A stretch of DNA of 64,000 bases from Adhaeribacter swui (GCF_014217805.1 NZ_CP055156.1:1364001-1428000); one strand, 5' to 3'. Numbered from the stretch's first letter, positions 1-9,224 are shown. Notes: generated by a model not told the origin, from the letters alone. Numbers and translations are program-made.

Positions 1-1
1 A

Positions 2-169
2 GCAACTGTAGTTGTTTTTCCAATTATGGCAATAGGTCCCAGTACTATTTTGGTTGAGGGTAGTTTCTGGTTATGGTATGGACTTTTATTGGCTTATAGT
101 TCCATTATGTATCGAAAAAGCCGGATGTTGTACCAACAAGTAGTAACGCAAAAAGAATTAACAATATAG
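2..169 (+). CDS. C-terminal end of a membrane protein (partial, runs off left edge)
   Basis: The open frame entering from the left edge codes for about 55 residues ending in ...QKELTI and a TAG stop. The visible piece has two hydrophobic stretches (ATVVVFPIMAIG and FWLWYGLLLAYSSIMY) followed by a basic tail, as at the C-terminus of a polytopic inner-membrane protein. Its position directly upstream of polysaccharide genes makes an O-antigen/exopolysaccharide polymerase, ligase or flippase plausible, but that is inferred from context only. The start lies outside the window. Confidence 0.55.
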   Translation, partial: ATVVVFPIMAIGPSTILVEGSFWLWYGLLLAYSSIMYRKSRMLYQQVVTQKELTI

Positions 170-305
170 AAGCTTTTTTAAGAATTTCTTATATTGTTTA
201 AGCAAGCAAATTATTTTATTTTAGGTATAATAATAAAGTTCTCTCTATTAAAAGTTTAAGACAATCCTACTTGTTTGCATAGCTTTATGCTTGGTGCTTC
301 TTTTC

Positions 306-313
306 TATTTTTG
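306..313 (+). promoter_or_regulatory. Candidate -7 promoter element (TATTTTTG)
   Basis: TATTTTTG matches the Bacteroidota sigma-A -7 consensus TAnnTTTG and lies 27 nt before the ATG of the alginate-lyase family gene. I do not see a well-spaced -33 TTG, so this is a moderate call. Confidence 0.4.
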
Positions 314-340
314 CATAATAGTCATTATATTGTTTAAAAT

Positions 341-1564
341 ATGAAGGCATTTACACCATATATCTCCATCCTGTTTGTTTTCTTTTTCCTAACTCTTTCA
401 TTTAAAGGTGGGGCGCAGGTGCGACCCAAGACTTTTATAATGAATGCCGATCTCCTAATGCAAAATAGATTTAAGATTAATACAGGTAATGAACAATGTT
501 TAGCAGCCTTAAAAGTACTACTTTCAACAACTGCCCCATCACTCGCCAGAACCCCTTACACCATAGTAAAAAAAACAATTGCTCCTCCTAGTGGTGACAA
601 ACACGATTATATGAGTTTAGCGCCTTACTGGTGGCCCGATCCTAATTCGCCCGATGGATTACCGTACATCCGGAAAGATGGGCAATCAAATCCGGAAGGT
701 AGTACTATTAAGGACAATACTTACATAAGAGATTTAAGTAAAGATATTCGCCTGTTAGGCCTTTCTTATTATTTTACAAATGATGAAAAATACGCAAAGA
801 AAGCAACGGAACTCTTAAAAGTATTTTTTCTAAACAGCGCTACGCGCATGAATCCAAATTTAAATTTCTGCCAAATTAGAAGGGGAGTCATGACTGAAAG
901 TGGTGTAGGCACAGTAGATACCGAGCATTTTACGCAATTAATAGATGGCGTTCAATTATTAGCAGGCTCCCGTTCCTGGACTAAAGAAAACCATGCTGCC
1001 TTACAAAATTGGTTTAAACAATACTTAAACTGGTTATTAACCAGCGCAATTGGTAAAGATGGGGCAACACAGCCCAATAACATTAGCACTTACTATAATC
1101 TTCAGGTAATTACATACGCTTTGTTTGTAGAGGATAAAGCCTTAGCAAAATCGATTATCGAAAAGCAAGTATATGATTTACTAGAGAATCAGTTCTCCCC
1201 AACTGGTGAGCAGAAGCTGGAACTTGCCCGCACCAATTCCTGGACCTATTGCAATAAAAATTTAAAAGGTTGGTTTGATATAGCCAGTGCCGCAGAGATT
1301 CTAGGAATAAATTTATGGCATTATACCTCACCTACAGATAAAAGTTTAAAAAAAGCATTTCAGTGGATGGTACCTTACGGCGCAGGTGATAAATCTTGGA
1401 CCTTTGATCAAATTGGGGACTTAAAGATAGAATATTTTACAATGATTGCCAGAACTGGTTCTGCTGTATATAAAGATGTAAATGTCCAATCAATATTAGC
1501 AGAAAACCATGCTCAATTTGTATCTGGTTCGTACATGGAACTCTTAACCTCACGCTACTACTAA
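341..1564 (+). CDS. Alginate lyase family protein (secreted polysaccharide lyase)
   Basis: A 407-residue protein with an N-terminal signal peptide (hydrophobic core about residues 8-20, ending near GGAQ26), so exported. The rest matches the alginate-lyase fold family (alpha/alpha toroid, PF05426 type). Visible landmarks are DYMSLAPYWWPDP at 89-101, a NNISTYY block at 246-252 and ARTNSWTYCNKN at 296-307, all typical of this family. The expected reaction is beta-elimination cleavage of uronate-containing polysaccharide in the periplasm. It stands alone, with its own -7 element and a downstream hairpin, inside a polysaccharide assembly locus. It may trim or turn over the polymer made here, as AlgL does in alginate producers. 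The substrate is unknown; alginate itself is not implied. Confidence 0.8.
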   Translation: MKAFTPYISILFVFFFLTLSFKGGAQVRPKTFIMNADLLMQNRFKINTGNEQCLAALKVLLSTTAPSLARTPYTIVKKTIAPPSGDKHDYMSLAPYWWPDPNSPDGLPYIRKDGQSNPEGSTIKDNTYIRDLSKDIRLLGLSYYFTNDEKYAKKATELLKVFFLNSATRMNPNLNFCQIRRGVMTESGVGTVDTEHFTQLIDGVQLLAGSRSWTKENHAALQNWFKQYLNWLLTSAIGKDGATQPNNISTYYNLQVITYALFVEDKALAKSIIEKQVYDLLENQFSPTGEQKLELARTNSWTYCNKNLKGWFDIASAAEILGINLWHYTSPTDKSLKKAFQWMVPYGAGDKSWTFDQIGDLKIEYFTMIARTGSAVYKDVNVQSILAENHAQFVSGSYMELLTSRYY

Positions 1565-1589
1565 TATTTTTTAATTATTAAAAAACGAT

Positions 1590-1650
1590 AGAGGGCTGGT
1601 TAATGAAAAGGCAGCGTACAAACCATTGTCTTTTCTTTAACCAACCCTCT
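1590..1650 (+). terminator. Stem-loop terminator after the alginate-lyase family gene
   Basis: AGAGGGCTGGTTAA and its near-complement TTAACCAACCCTCT (one mismatch in 14) flank a 33-nt loop, starting 25 nt after the stop codon. There is only a weak T-run, so it may act as an mRNA 3' stabiliser instead of a strong intrinsic terminator. Confidence 0.5.
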
Positions 1651-1797
1651 GTTATTTCCATTAACACGCAAATAGCTTACTATATTTCTGCAAAGCTGCT
1701 TTTATAAAAGGAGCATTATTATAAGCTACGCTTTTACATATAAACGTTTATTATTTTAAAATTTTTAACAAAAAAAGCAAATACAAATTAAAATATT

Positions 1798-1805
1798 TAC
1801 TTTTG
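1798..1805 (+). promoter_or_regulatory. Possible -7 element in the 1565-2012 gap
   Basis: TACTTTTG fits TAnnTTTG about 200 nt upstream of the first glycosyltransferase ATG. The surrounding 450-nt gap is very AT-rich and, apart from the stem-loop at its left end, holds nothing else I recognise. If used, the transcript would have a roughly 200-nt leader. Confidence 0.25.
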
Positions 1806-2012
1806 CAGCAATATTATTAAAAATCATAAAACTAATCTTTAGTACCATTGGATTAGCTTTATGAATATTTTACAGACTTAACAATTTACATTACTTTACG
1901 AAATAGTTTAAGTAAATATAAAATTGGCTGAATATTTGTAAAGCCCCAATTGCATTAATTTATTTTAATATAATCTTTTTCTTTGATAGCGTTTAGCTTA
2001 AACTAAAGCCAC

Positions 2013-3116
2013 ATGTCCGTTAAGAATGCCCTACATATAAATAGCTATTTTCTAGATAATAAAATTCATTATAACCTTAGGAATGCTGTTCTAAAGTATC
2101 GGCCTGACATCTTTTTAATTCCCGTTTACAAAAGCTTTAAAGCCGAGAAACACATTGACGGATTAGATGTAGACTACATCTTTGACAAAACAGACAAAAT
2201 CTTCTTTTTTACTAAAGCCTTAAAAGTAATTAAGTTAGCGTACAAGAAAAAACTTACGGAAGGTTACACCTACATTCATGCCCATACGTTGATAAGCGAT
2301 GGCATACCAGCTTATTTACTAAGCAGGATTACCAAGAAAAAGCTGGCTATAACTGTTAGAAGCGCGGATGTAGATGTTTACATGAAAAAAAGTGGTTTAT
2401 TTCGCTTTATTGCTAATAAAATACTTACCGCGGCCAATATGGTCTTCTTTGTATCTCCAGCTTATAAAGAAAAAGTCATAAACATATTCCCGCACATAGA
2501 CAATAAAAAGTACTTTCCGTTACCTAACGGGATAGATGATTTCTGGCTTAAAAACCAACACACTAAAAACAAGACTACCGAAGATTTAAAAACAGTAAAC
2601 ATCTTGTTTGTAGGCCAAATAATTAAAAGAAAAAAGCTTGACCTGCTAATTGATTTTGTAAAAAAGTACAACGACAGGAAGTATGTTTTAAATATTGTAG
2701 GAAAAAATTCATTAAACCTGAATTTTAATCAAATATCCAAATCTGTTAATAATGGAAATGTTATTAATTACATTGGGGAAGTAAAAGACAGGAATAAATT
2801 ACTGGAAATTTACAAAAACAACGATGTTTTTATATTGCTGTCTTACCGCGAAACTTTCGGCGTTGTTTATATTGAAGCCCTATCGCAAGGACTACCTATT
2901 ATTTATACCAGAGGCGACGGTGTAGATGGATACTTTAAAGAAGGAGAAGTTGGTTATTCCTGCAGTAATGAATCTATGGATGAGTTAAAAGAAAAGCTGG
3001 ATTTAGTTGTAGCTAATTATAGCTCCTTAACTCAAAACACAACAAAAATCAGCCAGAACTTTGAGTGGGATCATTTAATTAAGAACTACATCAACAACAT
3101 CAACAACAATCTTTAG
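2013..3116 (+). CDS. Glycosyltransferase family 4 (GT-B fold)
   Basis: A 367-residue cytoplasmic or membrane-associated glycosyltransferase. The C-terminal Rossmann half starts around NILFVGQIIKRK (196-207) and carries the retaining GT4 signature E280-TFGVVYI-E288 (EX7E), followed by ALSQGLPIIYT. The N-terminal half ('IHAHTLISDGIPAYLL') is the usual acceptor-binding part. It should transfer a sugar from a nucleotide donor onto a lipid-linked oligosaccharide; donor and acceptor cannot be read from sequence. Its codons are more AT-rich than those of downstream housekeeping genes, as is common for surface-polysaccharide genes. Separate from the next gene by 160 nt. Confidence 0.85.
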   Translation: MSVKNALHINSYFLDNKIHYNLRNAVLKYRPDIFLIPVYKSFKAEKHIDGLDVDYIFDKTDKIFFFTKALKVIKLAYKKKLTEGYTYIHAHTLISDGIPAYLLSRITKKKLAITVRSADVDVYMKKSGLFRFIANKILTAANMVFFVSPAYKEKVINIFPHIDNKKYFPLPNGIDDFWLKNQHTKNKTTEDLKTVNILFVGQIIKRKKLDLLIDFVKKYNDRKYVLNIVGKNSLNLNFNQISKSVNNGNVINYIGEVKDRNKLLEIYKNNDVFILLSYRETFGVVYIEALSQGLPIIYTRGDGVDGYFKEGEVGYSCSNESMDELKEKLDLVVANYSSLTQNTTKISQNFEWDHLIKNYINNINNNL

Positions 3117-3276
3117 CTAAAAGCTACGCTGTTCCAAGGTATTGATTATTTATTTACAAGCTTTTCAAGTTTATACAACAGCAAAAAATAATAACAATGT
3201 GTGTTTTAAAGCTAGCGCAGCCTTAACCATTTGATGCTTAGCACACGGCTCACTTAAACTTAGGTATTAATAGAGG

Positions 3277-4485
3277 ATGAAAATAGTTTACTTTTACCAG
3301 TATTTTGGCACTCCGAAAGGAGGCTGGAGTACGCGGGTATATGAAATGACCAAAAGATGGGTTGCTGCTGGCCACGAGGTTACGGTAGTTACATCGCCTT
3401 ACGATAAGTCTGATTTGCCAGTAGGAAAAGGATTAATTTCTAAATATGATTTTGAAGGAATTCAGGTAATTGCTATTAACCTGTTGCAATCAAATAAACA
3501 CCACGTACTTAAAAGACTTTTCACCTTTTGCGCTTTCTCGTTAATATCCATCTTCTATAGCCTTAAGTTAAAGTGCGACGTAGTAATCGCCTCTTCGGGG
3601 CCTATTACTATTGGTTTACCGGGTTTAACAGCTCGTTATTTAAGAGGGAAAAAGCTGGTTTTTGAAGTAAGGGACCTGTGGCCGGAAGGTGCTATTCAAT
3701 TAGGCTTTATGAAAAGCAATTGGATGAAGAGCATTGCTTATGGTTTTGAGAAAATGTGCTACCGGGCTTCTAGTTTAATTGTTGCTTGTTCTGATGGCAT
3801 GCGCGATTCTATTAAAACCAGATATCCGGAAACAAACGTGCTGGTAATTCCAAACGCAAGTGATGTAGAGTTATTTCAGCAACCCATTAATTTAACGTTG
3901 CCCGAATGGACTCAAGGGAAATGCGTGTTTGTGTATACCGGTTCTTTGGGGCTCATGGACGATTGCCAGCAAATAATTATGGCCGCATTAGAGCTTAAGA
4001 AAAGAGGCAATAACCAGGTTAAAATCGTAATGATTGGGGAAGGAGCCGAGAAAAAGCAGCTACAGGATTTATGCGTTAAATATGCCCTGGATAACGTTCA
4101 TTTCTTAGGCCTTATTCCTAAAACCCAAGTTATTGGCTGGTTGCAAAAAGCCTACGCTGCATTTGTAGTTTTTAAAAATTTAGAAGTTTTGCAAACAAGC
4201 TCTCCTAACAAAATGTTTGATGCGTTTGCGGCCGGAGTACCTATTGTGCAATCTACCCAAGGATGGATTAAGCAAACGTTGCAAAGGCATAATGCCGGCA
4301 TTACTGTTTTACCGGATGAACCCGCCACCTTTGCTGATGCAATTGAATACCTGGTTAATAATCCGGCGGCCCGAAACCAAATGGCGGCTAATAGCCTAAG
4401 TTTAGCTCAAAACTATTTCAACCGGAACAAGTTGGCCAGCGATTTTTTAAATGCCATGGTTTTGTTACATACTAAGCAAAGATAA
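3277..4485 (+). CDS. Glycosyltransferase family 4, WbuB-like
   Basis: A 402-residue GT-B glycosyltransferase. The N-terminus MKIVYFYQYFGTPKGGWSTR and the block VRDLWPE (131-137) are hallmarks of the WbuB/FnlC-associated GT4 group, which adds an N-acetylfucosamine-type sugar in O-antigen and capsule assembly. The donor-site region is SSPNKMFDAFAAGVPIV (308-324). The stop codon is separated by one base from the ATG of the epimerase gene, so the genes are almost certainly co-transcribed and translationally coupled. The donor may be the sugar made by that epimerase; this is an inference from gene order. Confidence 0.85.
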   Translation: MKIVYFYQYFGTPKGGWSTRVYEMTKRWVAAGHEVTVVTSPYDKSDLPVGKGLISKYDFEGIQVIAINLLQSNKHHVLKRLFTFCAFSLISIFYSLKLKCDVVIASSGPITIGLPGLTARYLRGKKLVFEVRDLWPEGAIQLGFMKSNWMKSIAYGFEKMCYRASSLIVACSDGMRDSIKTRYPETNVLVIPNASDVELFQQPINLTLPEWTQGKCVFVYTGSLGLMDDCQQIIMAALELKKRGNNQVKIVMIGEGAEKKQLQDLCVKYALDNVHFLGLIPKTQVIGWLQKAYAAFVVFKNLEVLQTSSPNKMFDAFAAGVPIVQSTQGWIKQTLQRHNAGITVLPDEPATFADAIEYLVNNPAARNQMAANSLSLAQNYFNRNKLASDFLNAMVLLHTKQR

Positions 4486-4486
4486 A

Positions 4487-5392
4487 ATGAATGTTTTATT
4501 AACGGGATCATCGGGCTTTTTAGGTAAAGTATTACAATCGAGCTTATCAAACCAAAACTATAACGTTATAACCTTAGGCAGGGCCAGCAGCAATAACATT
4601 AAAGCCGACTTGCAAACAGGTGTTCCGGTTATAAATACGTCGGTAGATATAGTAGTACATGCGGCCGGCAAAGCGCATGTTGTGCCCAGAACCGAAGCGG
4701 AAAGCAAGGAATTCTTTCAGGTTAATTTTGAAGGAACAAAGAACTTGTGCCAGGCTCTTTTACAATTAGATAAGCCGGTAAAGAGTTTTATTTTTATCAG
4801 TACAGTAGCCGTTTATGGCTTAGAAGAAGGACAGCTTATTCCGGAAAAGCAACCCCTTAAAGGAGAAACCCCTTATGCCAAATCAAAAATTTTAGCCGAA
4901 GCTTGGTTAAAAAAGTGGGCTAAGGAAAATAACATTACACTAGGTATATTACGATTGCCGTTAATTGCCGGCCCTAATCCACCCGGTAACTTAGGGGCCA
5001 TGATTAAAGGCATTCATACCGGCCGGTATTTAGGTGTTGGTAAGTCCGATGCCCGTAAAAGCGTAGTTTGGGCCGAAGATGTAGCAACCATTATTCCGAA
5101 AGTAGCAGAAGTAGGCGGCACTTATAATTTAACCGATGGCTACCATCCCAGTTTTAAAGAATTGGAAGATGGCATTGCTGCTGCCACCGGTAAAAAGCAA
5201 CCTAGGCATATTCCAGTACCAGTTGCTAAATCTATTGCTTTGTTTGGCAATTTACTTGGCTCAAAATCACCCATAACTACTTCCAAGCTGCATAAAATGA
5301 TGTCGACCTTAACTTTTGATGATTCAAGAGCAAAAGAAAAATTGGATTGGCATCCAACGTCTGTTTTACAAAACTTGCCCATGATCGTATGA
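4487..5392 (+). CDS. NAD-dependent epimerase/dehydratase (SDR family)
   Basis: 301 residues from the ATG one base after the previous stop. An upstream in-frame ATG would add 12 residues that lie inside the glycosyltransferase reading frame, and the conserved Rossmann start MNVLLTGSSGFLG argues for the later ATG. GxxGxxG is at 7-13 and the catalytic YxxxK at Y130/K134 (PYAKSK). This is an extended short-chain dehydrogenase acting on a UDP-sugar. Together with the following WbpL-like transferase it resembles pairs (for example wbpV-wbpL) that make a UDP-N-acetyl-6-deoxyhexosamine and load it onto undecaprenyl phosphate. The exact sugar is uncertain. Its TGA overlaps the next ATG (ATGA). Confidence 0.8.
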   Translation: MNVLLTGSSGFLGKVLQSSLSNQNYNVITLGRASSNNIKADLQTGVPVINTSVDIVVHAAGKAHVVPRTEAESKEFFQVNFEGTKNLCQALLQLDKPVKSFIFISTVAVYGLEEGQLIPEKQPLKGETPYAKSKILAEAWLKKWAKENNITLGILRLPLIAGPNPPGNLGAMIKGIHTGRYLGVGKSDARKSVVWAEDVATIIPKVAEVGGTYNLTDGYHPSFKELEDGIAAATGKKQPRHIPVPVAKSIALFGNLLGSKSPITTSKLHKMMSTLTFDDSRAKEKLDWHPTSVLQNLPMIV

Positions 5393-6342
5393 TTTACGCA
5401 TTAATTACTTTATTACTTTTTGGTCTTTTACTCGGGTATTTCCGGATTGCCGACCGCTTTAACATTATTGATAAGCCTAATAATCGAAGCTCCCATACGG
5501 CTATAACAATTCGGGGCGGGGGGATTGTATATCCTTTTGCCATGGTTTTGTATGCTGTCTTTTTTCACGATGTATCGGCCTACTTACTTCTTGGCATGCT
5601 GCTCATTAGTTTAATCAGCTTCTGGGATGACATCAGCAGTTTACCCAGTCGGGTTCGGATAATTGTTCATTTATTAGCTGTTACAGCTTTACTTTGGTCG
5701 GTAAATGCCTTCCAGTTGTTGCCCATCTGGCTTATTCCGATAGTATACGTATTTATTATAGGTATTATTAATGCCTATAACTTTATGGATGGCATTAATG
5801 GAATTACTGGTTTATACAGCTTAACCATTTTATGCTCACTCCTGTACGTGAACGAGTACGTTGTTGCCTTTGCTGACTCAGATTTTATTATTTGTCCGAT
5901 TTTAGCTTCACTCGTTTTTCTATTTTTTAATTTTCGTAAAAAAGCAAAATGTTTCGCCGGTGATGTAGGCAGTGTAAGTATTGGTTTTTGGATTCTTACG
6001 CTATTGCTGATGTTAATTCTTAAAACAGAATCCTTAACGTATATCCTCTTCCTGGCAGTTTATGGCGTTGACACGGTACTCACTATCATCCACCGGCTTA
6101 TTTTAAGGCAAAATATTTTTGAACCGCACCGGTTACACTTTTACCAAATATTGGCAAACGAGCGTAAAGTACCGCATTTAGTTGTTTCGGGCTTGTATGC
6201 GCTGGTGCAATTACTAGTAAACGGCCTGGTGCTGTTCTCGTCCCTTGATTTTATTTACATTTTTGTTCTGGTGGCCTTGCCTTTGGTTATGATTTACATA
6301 ATTGTAAAGCCCCTTTTAATGCCCAAACGCGTACTCTCATGA
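5389..6342 (+). CDS. Undecaprenyl-phosphate sugar-1-phosphate transferase, WecA/WbpL type
   Basis: A 317-residue polytopic membrane protein of the MraY/WecA family, which transfers an N-acetylhexosamine-1-phosphate from a UDP-sugar to undecaprenyl phosphate on the cytoplasmic face, starting lipid-linked glycan synthesis. Motifs: DKPNNRSSH at 28-36, WDD at 79-81, NAYNFMDGINGITG at 128-141 (Mg/catalytic Asp region) and FAGDVGS near 185-191. The ATG used overlaps the preceding TGA by four bases; a longer extension upstream is coding in the other frame and not membrane-like. About 10 hydrophobic helices are visible. A second, unrelated WecA-type gene lies near 41-42 kb. Confidence 0.87.
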   Translation: MIYALITLLLFGLLLGYFRIADRFNIIDKPNNRSSHTAITIRGGGIVYPFAMVLYAVFFHDVSAYLLLGMLLISLISFWDDISSLPSRVRIIVHLLAVTALLWSVNAFQLLPIWLIPIVYVFIIGIINAYNFMDGINGITGLYSLTILCSLLYVNEYVVAFADSDFIICPILASLVFLFFNFRKKAKCFAGDVGSVSIGFWILTLLLMLILKTESLTYILFLAVYGVDTVLTIIHRLILRQNIFEPHRLHFYQILANERKVPHLVVSGLYALVQLLVNGLVLFSSLDFIYIFVLVALPLVMIYIIVKPLLMPKRVLS

Positions 6343-6878
6343 TAACATCTTTTGTTATTTACGGAGCCGGCGGCCATGCTGCCGTAGTAGCAGATTTAAT
6401 AAAATTAACAGGAGGTACAGTAGAAGCTTTTTTCGACGATCAGCCGAAAACAACGCCAATCGGTTTAGCCAAACCGTACGCAGAAGATCTATACCCCGGA
6501 GCAAAAATGATAATTGGGATCGGCAACAATAGCATCCGGGAAAAGATCGCGAATAAAGTAAGTCATTCGTTTGGCACATTAATTCATCCAACAGCTTATG
6601 TGGCCGAAGGCGTGGAATTGGGCGAAGGCACCGTTGTTCTGGCCAATGCGGTGATACAAACTAATGCAAAAATCGGGAAGCATGTTATCATCAATGCGGG
6701 CGTTTGCATTGACCATGATGCCATAGTAGATGATTTTGTTTTAACCTACCCAAATGCTTACGTTGGCGGCGGCGCAACCTTGGAAAAAGGCGTGTTAGTT
6801 AATGCGGGAGCTGTTATCACCAGAGGCGCTATTGTACTGGCCGGCTCAGAGATACCGCCTTTGAGCGTTTATAGATAA
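6339..6878 (+). CDS. NeuD/PglD-like sugar O/N-acyltransferase
   Basis: A 179-residue protein with an N-terminal Rossmann-like sugar-binding part (YGAGGHAAVVADL, the PglD_N signature) followed by a left-handed beta-helix of hexapeptide repeats (VAEGVELGEGTVVLANAV, IGKHVIINAGVCIDHDAIVDD). The catalytic base His is expected in INAGVCIDHDA. Family members acetylate amino sugars using acetyl-CoA. It overlaps the upstream transferase by four bases (ATGA), forming a coupled trio. At 179 residues it is shorter than the usual roughly 200-215, mainly in the N-terminal half. It ends the polysaccharide locus. Confidence 0.82.
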   Translation: MITSFVIYGAGGHAAVVADLIKLTGGTVEAFFDDQPKTTPIGLAKPYAEDLYPGAKMIIGIGNNSIREKIANKVSHSFGTLIHPTAYVAEGVELGEGTVVLANAVIQTNAKIGKHVIINAGVCIDHDAIVDDFVLTYPNAYVGGGATLEKGVLVNAGAVITRGAIVLAGSEIPPLSVYR

Positions 6879-7020
6879 GCTTTATTTCGGCTGCAACAAC
6901 CAGCTGTCATTGTAATTTTTTAAAAATCGCTCTGCTGGCTGCAATAACAAAATGGCTATAATTAAACTTTAGTTCTCTAATAGTGAAGCACTGCTTTTTA
7001 ATTAGTAGGGATATAAAGTT

Positions 7021-8463
7021 TTAATCTTTTTTAAAAATATCCATATTCTCTGTTACCGAGACCAGAAACTTTTCGCCGGTAGTAAGATCTACTTTTATAA
7101 GCTGGTGATGGTTGGTGTCAGTAACCCATAGCTTTCCAGCAATAATCTCTACATCGTTCGGTTCGTCTAAACCCGCTAGTAAAGTAGTTATGCGATCATT
7201 CTCCAAGTCCACAGCTTTTATTTTTCCGTTGTAAGTATCAGCAATGTAAAGTTGATTTTGGTAATAGGTTATGCCCATGGCATGCTGCAACTGAGCGCCA
7301 TTTAAGTCGTCATCTACATCGCCGAAATCAAATAAGCCGGTACCAATTAAGGTATTTACTTGTTTATTATCTAAATCTATTACCCGAATAGCACTGGCTT
7401 CGGCATCGGCAACGTACAACATTTGGTTCTGCAAAACTAAACCACTGGGCTGATTAAAAGCAGCTTCCAGCAATGAGCCATCTGCTAAAGCTTCGCGACC
7501 GGTACCGGCAAATCGCCAAACCTGTTCGGTATTTAAGTCCATTTTTAAAATTTGGTGGTTACCCGCACTGGCAATGTATAAAATATCGTTGGCTACGGCT
7601 AAATCCCAGGGGCTGTTGGGGTTTACCGGCTCGTTTAAGCTGTCTTCAAAAAAGTAATAACTCAATTCGCCGGTTCCGGCTACGGTGGTTACCCAGCCGG
7701 TTTCTACATCTACTTTGCGAATAGCATTATTTTTCGCGTCGGCTACGTATAAGTAATTGCTATGTAATGCCAGGCCATGTGGCTCATTAAAAGTTGCTTC
7801 GTGGCTGGCACCGTTAGTAAACCCGCGGTCGCCGCTGCCAATTATCTGCAAAATTTTTCCGTCCTGGTTAATTTTTAAAATTCGATGATGGCCGCTATCC
7901 GATAAATATATTTCCCCGGCGACGTTAACCAGTAACTTCGATGGGAATTGCAAAATGCCTGGCAGTTGCTCTTCTGCCTGGAATGAAAAAATGGTGCGGT
8001 TAAGTTTATTTTTAAAATTTTCGATTAATAAAGCAAGATTTGGCTTCACAATATCGTAAATGCCTTCGCCGGCGCGTTGCCCAATCACTTTACCATCCGG
8101 ATCAATTAATACGATGGTGGGCCAGGCATTTACAGCATAATGTTTCCATACTTCAAACCCGGCGTCATTTACTACTGGGTGTTTTATTCCAAATTTAAGA
8201 ATAGCCTTCCGGATGGCATTGTGAACTTTCTCGTTGTCGAATTTGGCCGAGTGTACGCCTATTACTACTAATTCTTCTGGAAACTCGGCCTCTAAACGCT
8301 GTAAATCCGGTATAATATGCTGGCAATTAATGCAGCCTAATGTCCAGAAATCAAGCAATACAATTTTACCTTTAAAATCGTTAATAGAATACGATTTCCC
8401 GTTGGTATTGAGCCACCCGTACTTGGTATTGATTTCAGGAGCATTTACGCGGCCAGTTAGCAT
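7021..8463 (-). CDS. Thioredoxin-like / NHL-repeat protein (NHLRC2-like)
   Basis: 480 residues in two parts. Residues about 8-150 form a thioredoxin/TlpA-like domain with a CINC redox motif at 44-47 and the strand VVIGVHSAKFDNEK. Residues about 165-470 form an NHL beta-propeller, with repeats such as 'VAGEIYLSDSGHHRILKINQDGKI', each carrying LYVADAxNxxIR-type signatures. No signal peptide is visible, so it is probably cytoplasmic. The same architecture is known from NHLRC2 and from bacterial proteins of unknown substrate; a disulfide-handling or redox-sensing role is an inference. It is convergent with the polysaccharide genes on one side and divergent from nuoA on the other. Confidence 0.8.
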   Translation of the reverse strand: MLTGRVNAPEINTKYGWLNTNGKSYSINDFKGKIVLLDFWTLGCINCQHIIPDLQRLEAEFPEELVVIGVHSAKFDNEKVHNAIRKAILKFGIKHPVVNDAGFEVWKHYAVNAWPTIVLIDPDGKVIGQRAGEGIYDIVKPNLALLIENFKNKLNRTIFSFQAEEQLPGILQFPSKLLVNVAGEIYLSDSGHHRILKINQDGKILQIIGSGDRGFTNGASHEATFNEPHGLALHSNYLYVADAKNNAIRKVDVETGWVTTVAGTGELSYYFFEDSLNEPVNPNSPWDLAVANDILYIASAGNHQILKMDLNTEQVWRFAGTGREALADGSLLEAAFNQPSGLVLQNQMLYVADAEASAIRVIDLDNKQVNTLIGTGLFDFGDVDDDLNGAQLQHAMGITYYQNQLYIADTYNGKIKAVDLENDRITTLLAGLDEPNDVEIIAGKLWVTDTNHHQLIKVDLTTGEKFLVSVTENMDIFKKD

Positions 8464-8672
8464 GGTTATAAGCTTAGCAGAATGAATGAAAAGTTGAAGT
8501 ACGAAAAAGCAAGCTGGTAGTTGAACCGGCTGGTAATGTTAAAAGTTACAGAATACCTTTAAAGTTTTAAAATCTTCAACTTAAGCCAATAACAATAGTA
8601 AACTTTTGAATTGCGAGATATAGCTGGCATATTGCAGTTTGTGCCAACTAAAATCAAAATTTTAAAAATTTG

Positions 8673-8680
8673 TAATTTTG
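8673..8680 (+). promoter_or_regulatory. Candidate -7 element immediately upstream of nuoA (TAATTTTG)
   Basis: TAATTTTG matches TAnnTTTG and ends five bases before the nuoA ATG. If used, transcription would begin at or next to the start codon, giving a leaderless or nearly leaderless mRNA. No well-spaced -33 TTG was found, so confidence is limited. Confidence 0.35.
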
Positions 8681-8685
8681 CCCCT

Positions 8686-9192
8686 ATGAACCAACTTTAT
8701 TTATCTGATTTCGGCACCATCTTACTTTTTCTGATTGGAGGAGGGCTTTTTATCTTAATTGGTTTAGTAACCGCCCGTTTGATTCGGCCAGATAAGCCAA
8801 ACGCAGAAAAGTTAGCGTCGTACGAATGTGGTGAAGAAGCGCAGGGCAGCTCATGGGTACAGTTTAATCCGCGGTTCTATGTTATCGCCCTTATTTTTAT
8901 AATTTTTGATGTAGAGCTGGCCTTTCTATTTCCGTGGGCAGTAGTTTTTGGGCAACGGTCGTTAATAGAAGAAACTAATGGTTTGTGGGGCTGGTTTGCC
9001 CTTACCGAAATGTTTATCTTTATTGGCATTCTGGCACTTGGCTTAGCTTACGCTTGGGCGAAAGGCCATTTAGATTGGGTAAAACAAAAACCGATCATTC
9101 CGCAAAGTATTTCTAAAGTACCGCTCTCGGCTTACGCTAAAATAAACGCGCAACATTACCAAGTAAAACAAGATTTAGTAGAAACAAAGTAA
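8686..9192 (+). CDS. nuoA: NADH-quinone oxidoreductase subunit A
   Basis: 168 residues counting from the ATG that begins [10 protein letters not shown]. An in-frame upstream extension of 25 residues is not like NuoA and would cross the candidate promoter, so it was dropped. Three membrane helices are visible (about 10-32, 65-90 and 98-125), with the conserved loop [21 protein letters not shown] containing the quinone-site Cys, and the acidic residues in [15 protein letters not shown]. NuoA is a small membrane subunit of complex I that lines the quinone channel. First gene of a nuoABCD run. Confidence 0.93.
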   Translation: MNQLYLSDFGTILLFLIGGGLFILIGLVTARLIRPDKPNAEKLASYECGEEAQGSSWVQFNPRFYVIALIFIIFDVELAFLFPWAVVFGQRSLIEETNGLWGWFALTEMFIFIGILALGLAYAWAKGHLDWVKQKPIIPQSISKVPLSAYAKINAQHYQVKQDLVETK

Positions 9193-9224
9193 ATCGTCTT
9201 GTAAAAAAGACGAAATTAAATAAA

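Noticed and set aside
8611-8685. 25-residue N-terminal extension of NuoA
   Set aside because: Does not resemble NuoA and crosses the promoter-like element; the ATG at 8686 begins the conserved first helix.
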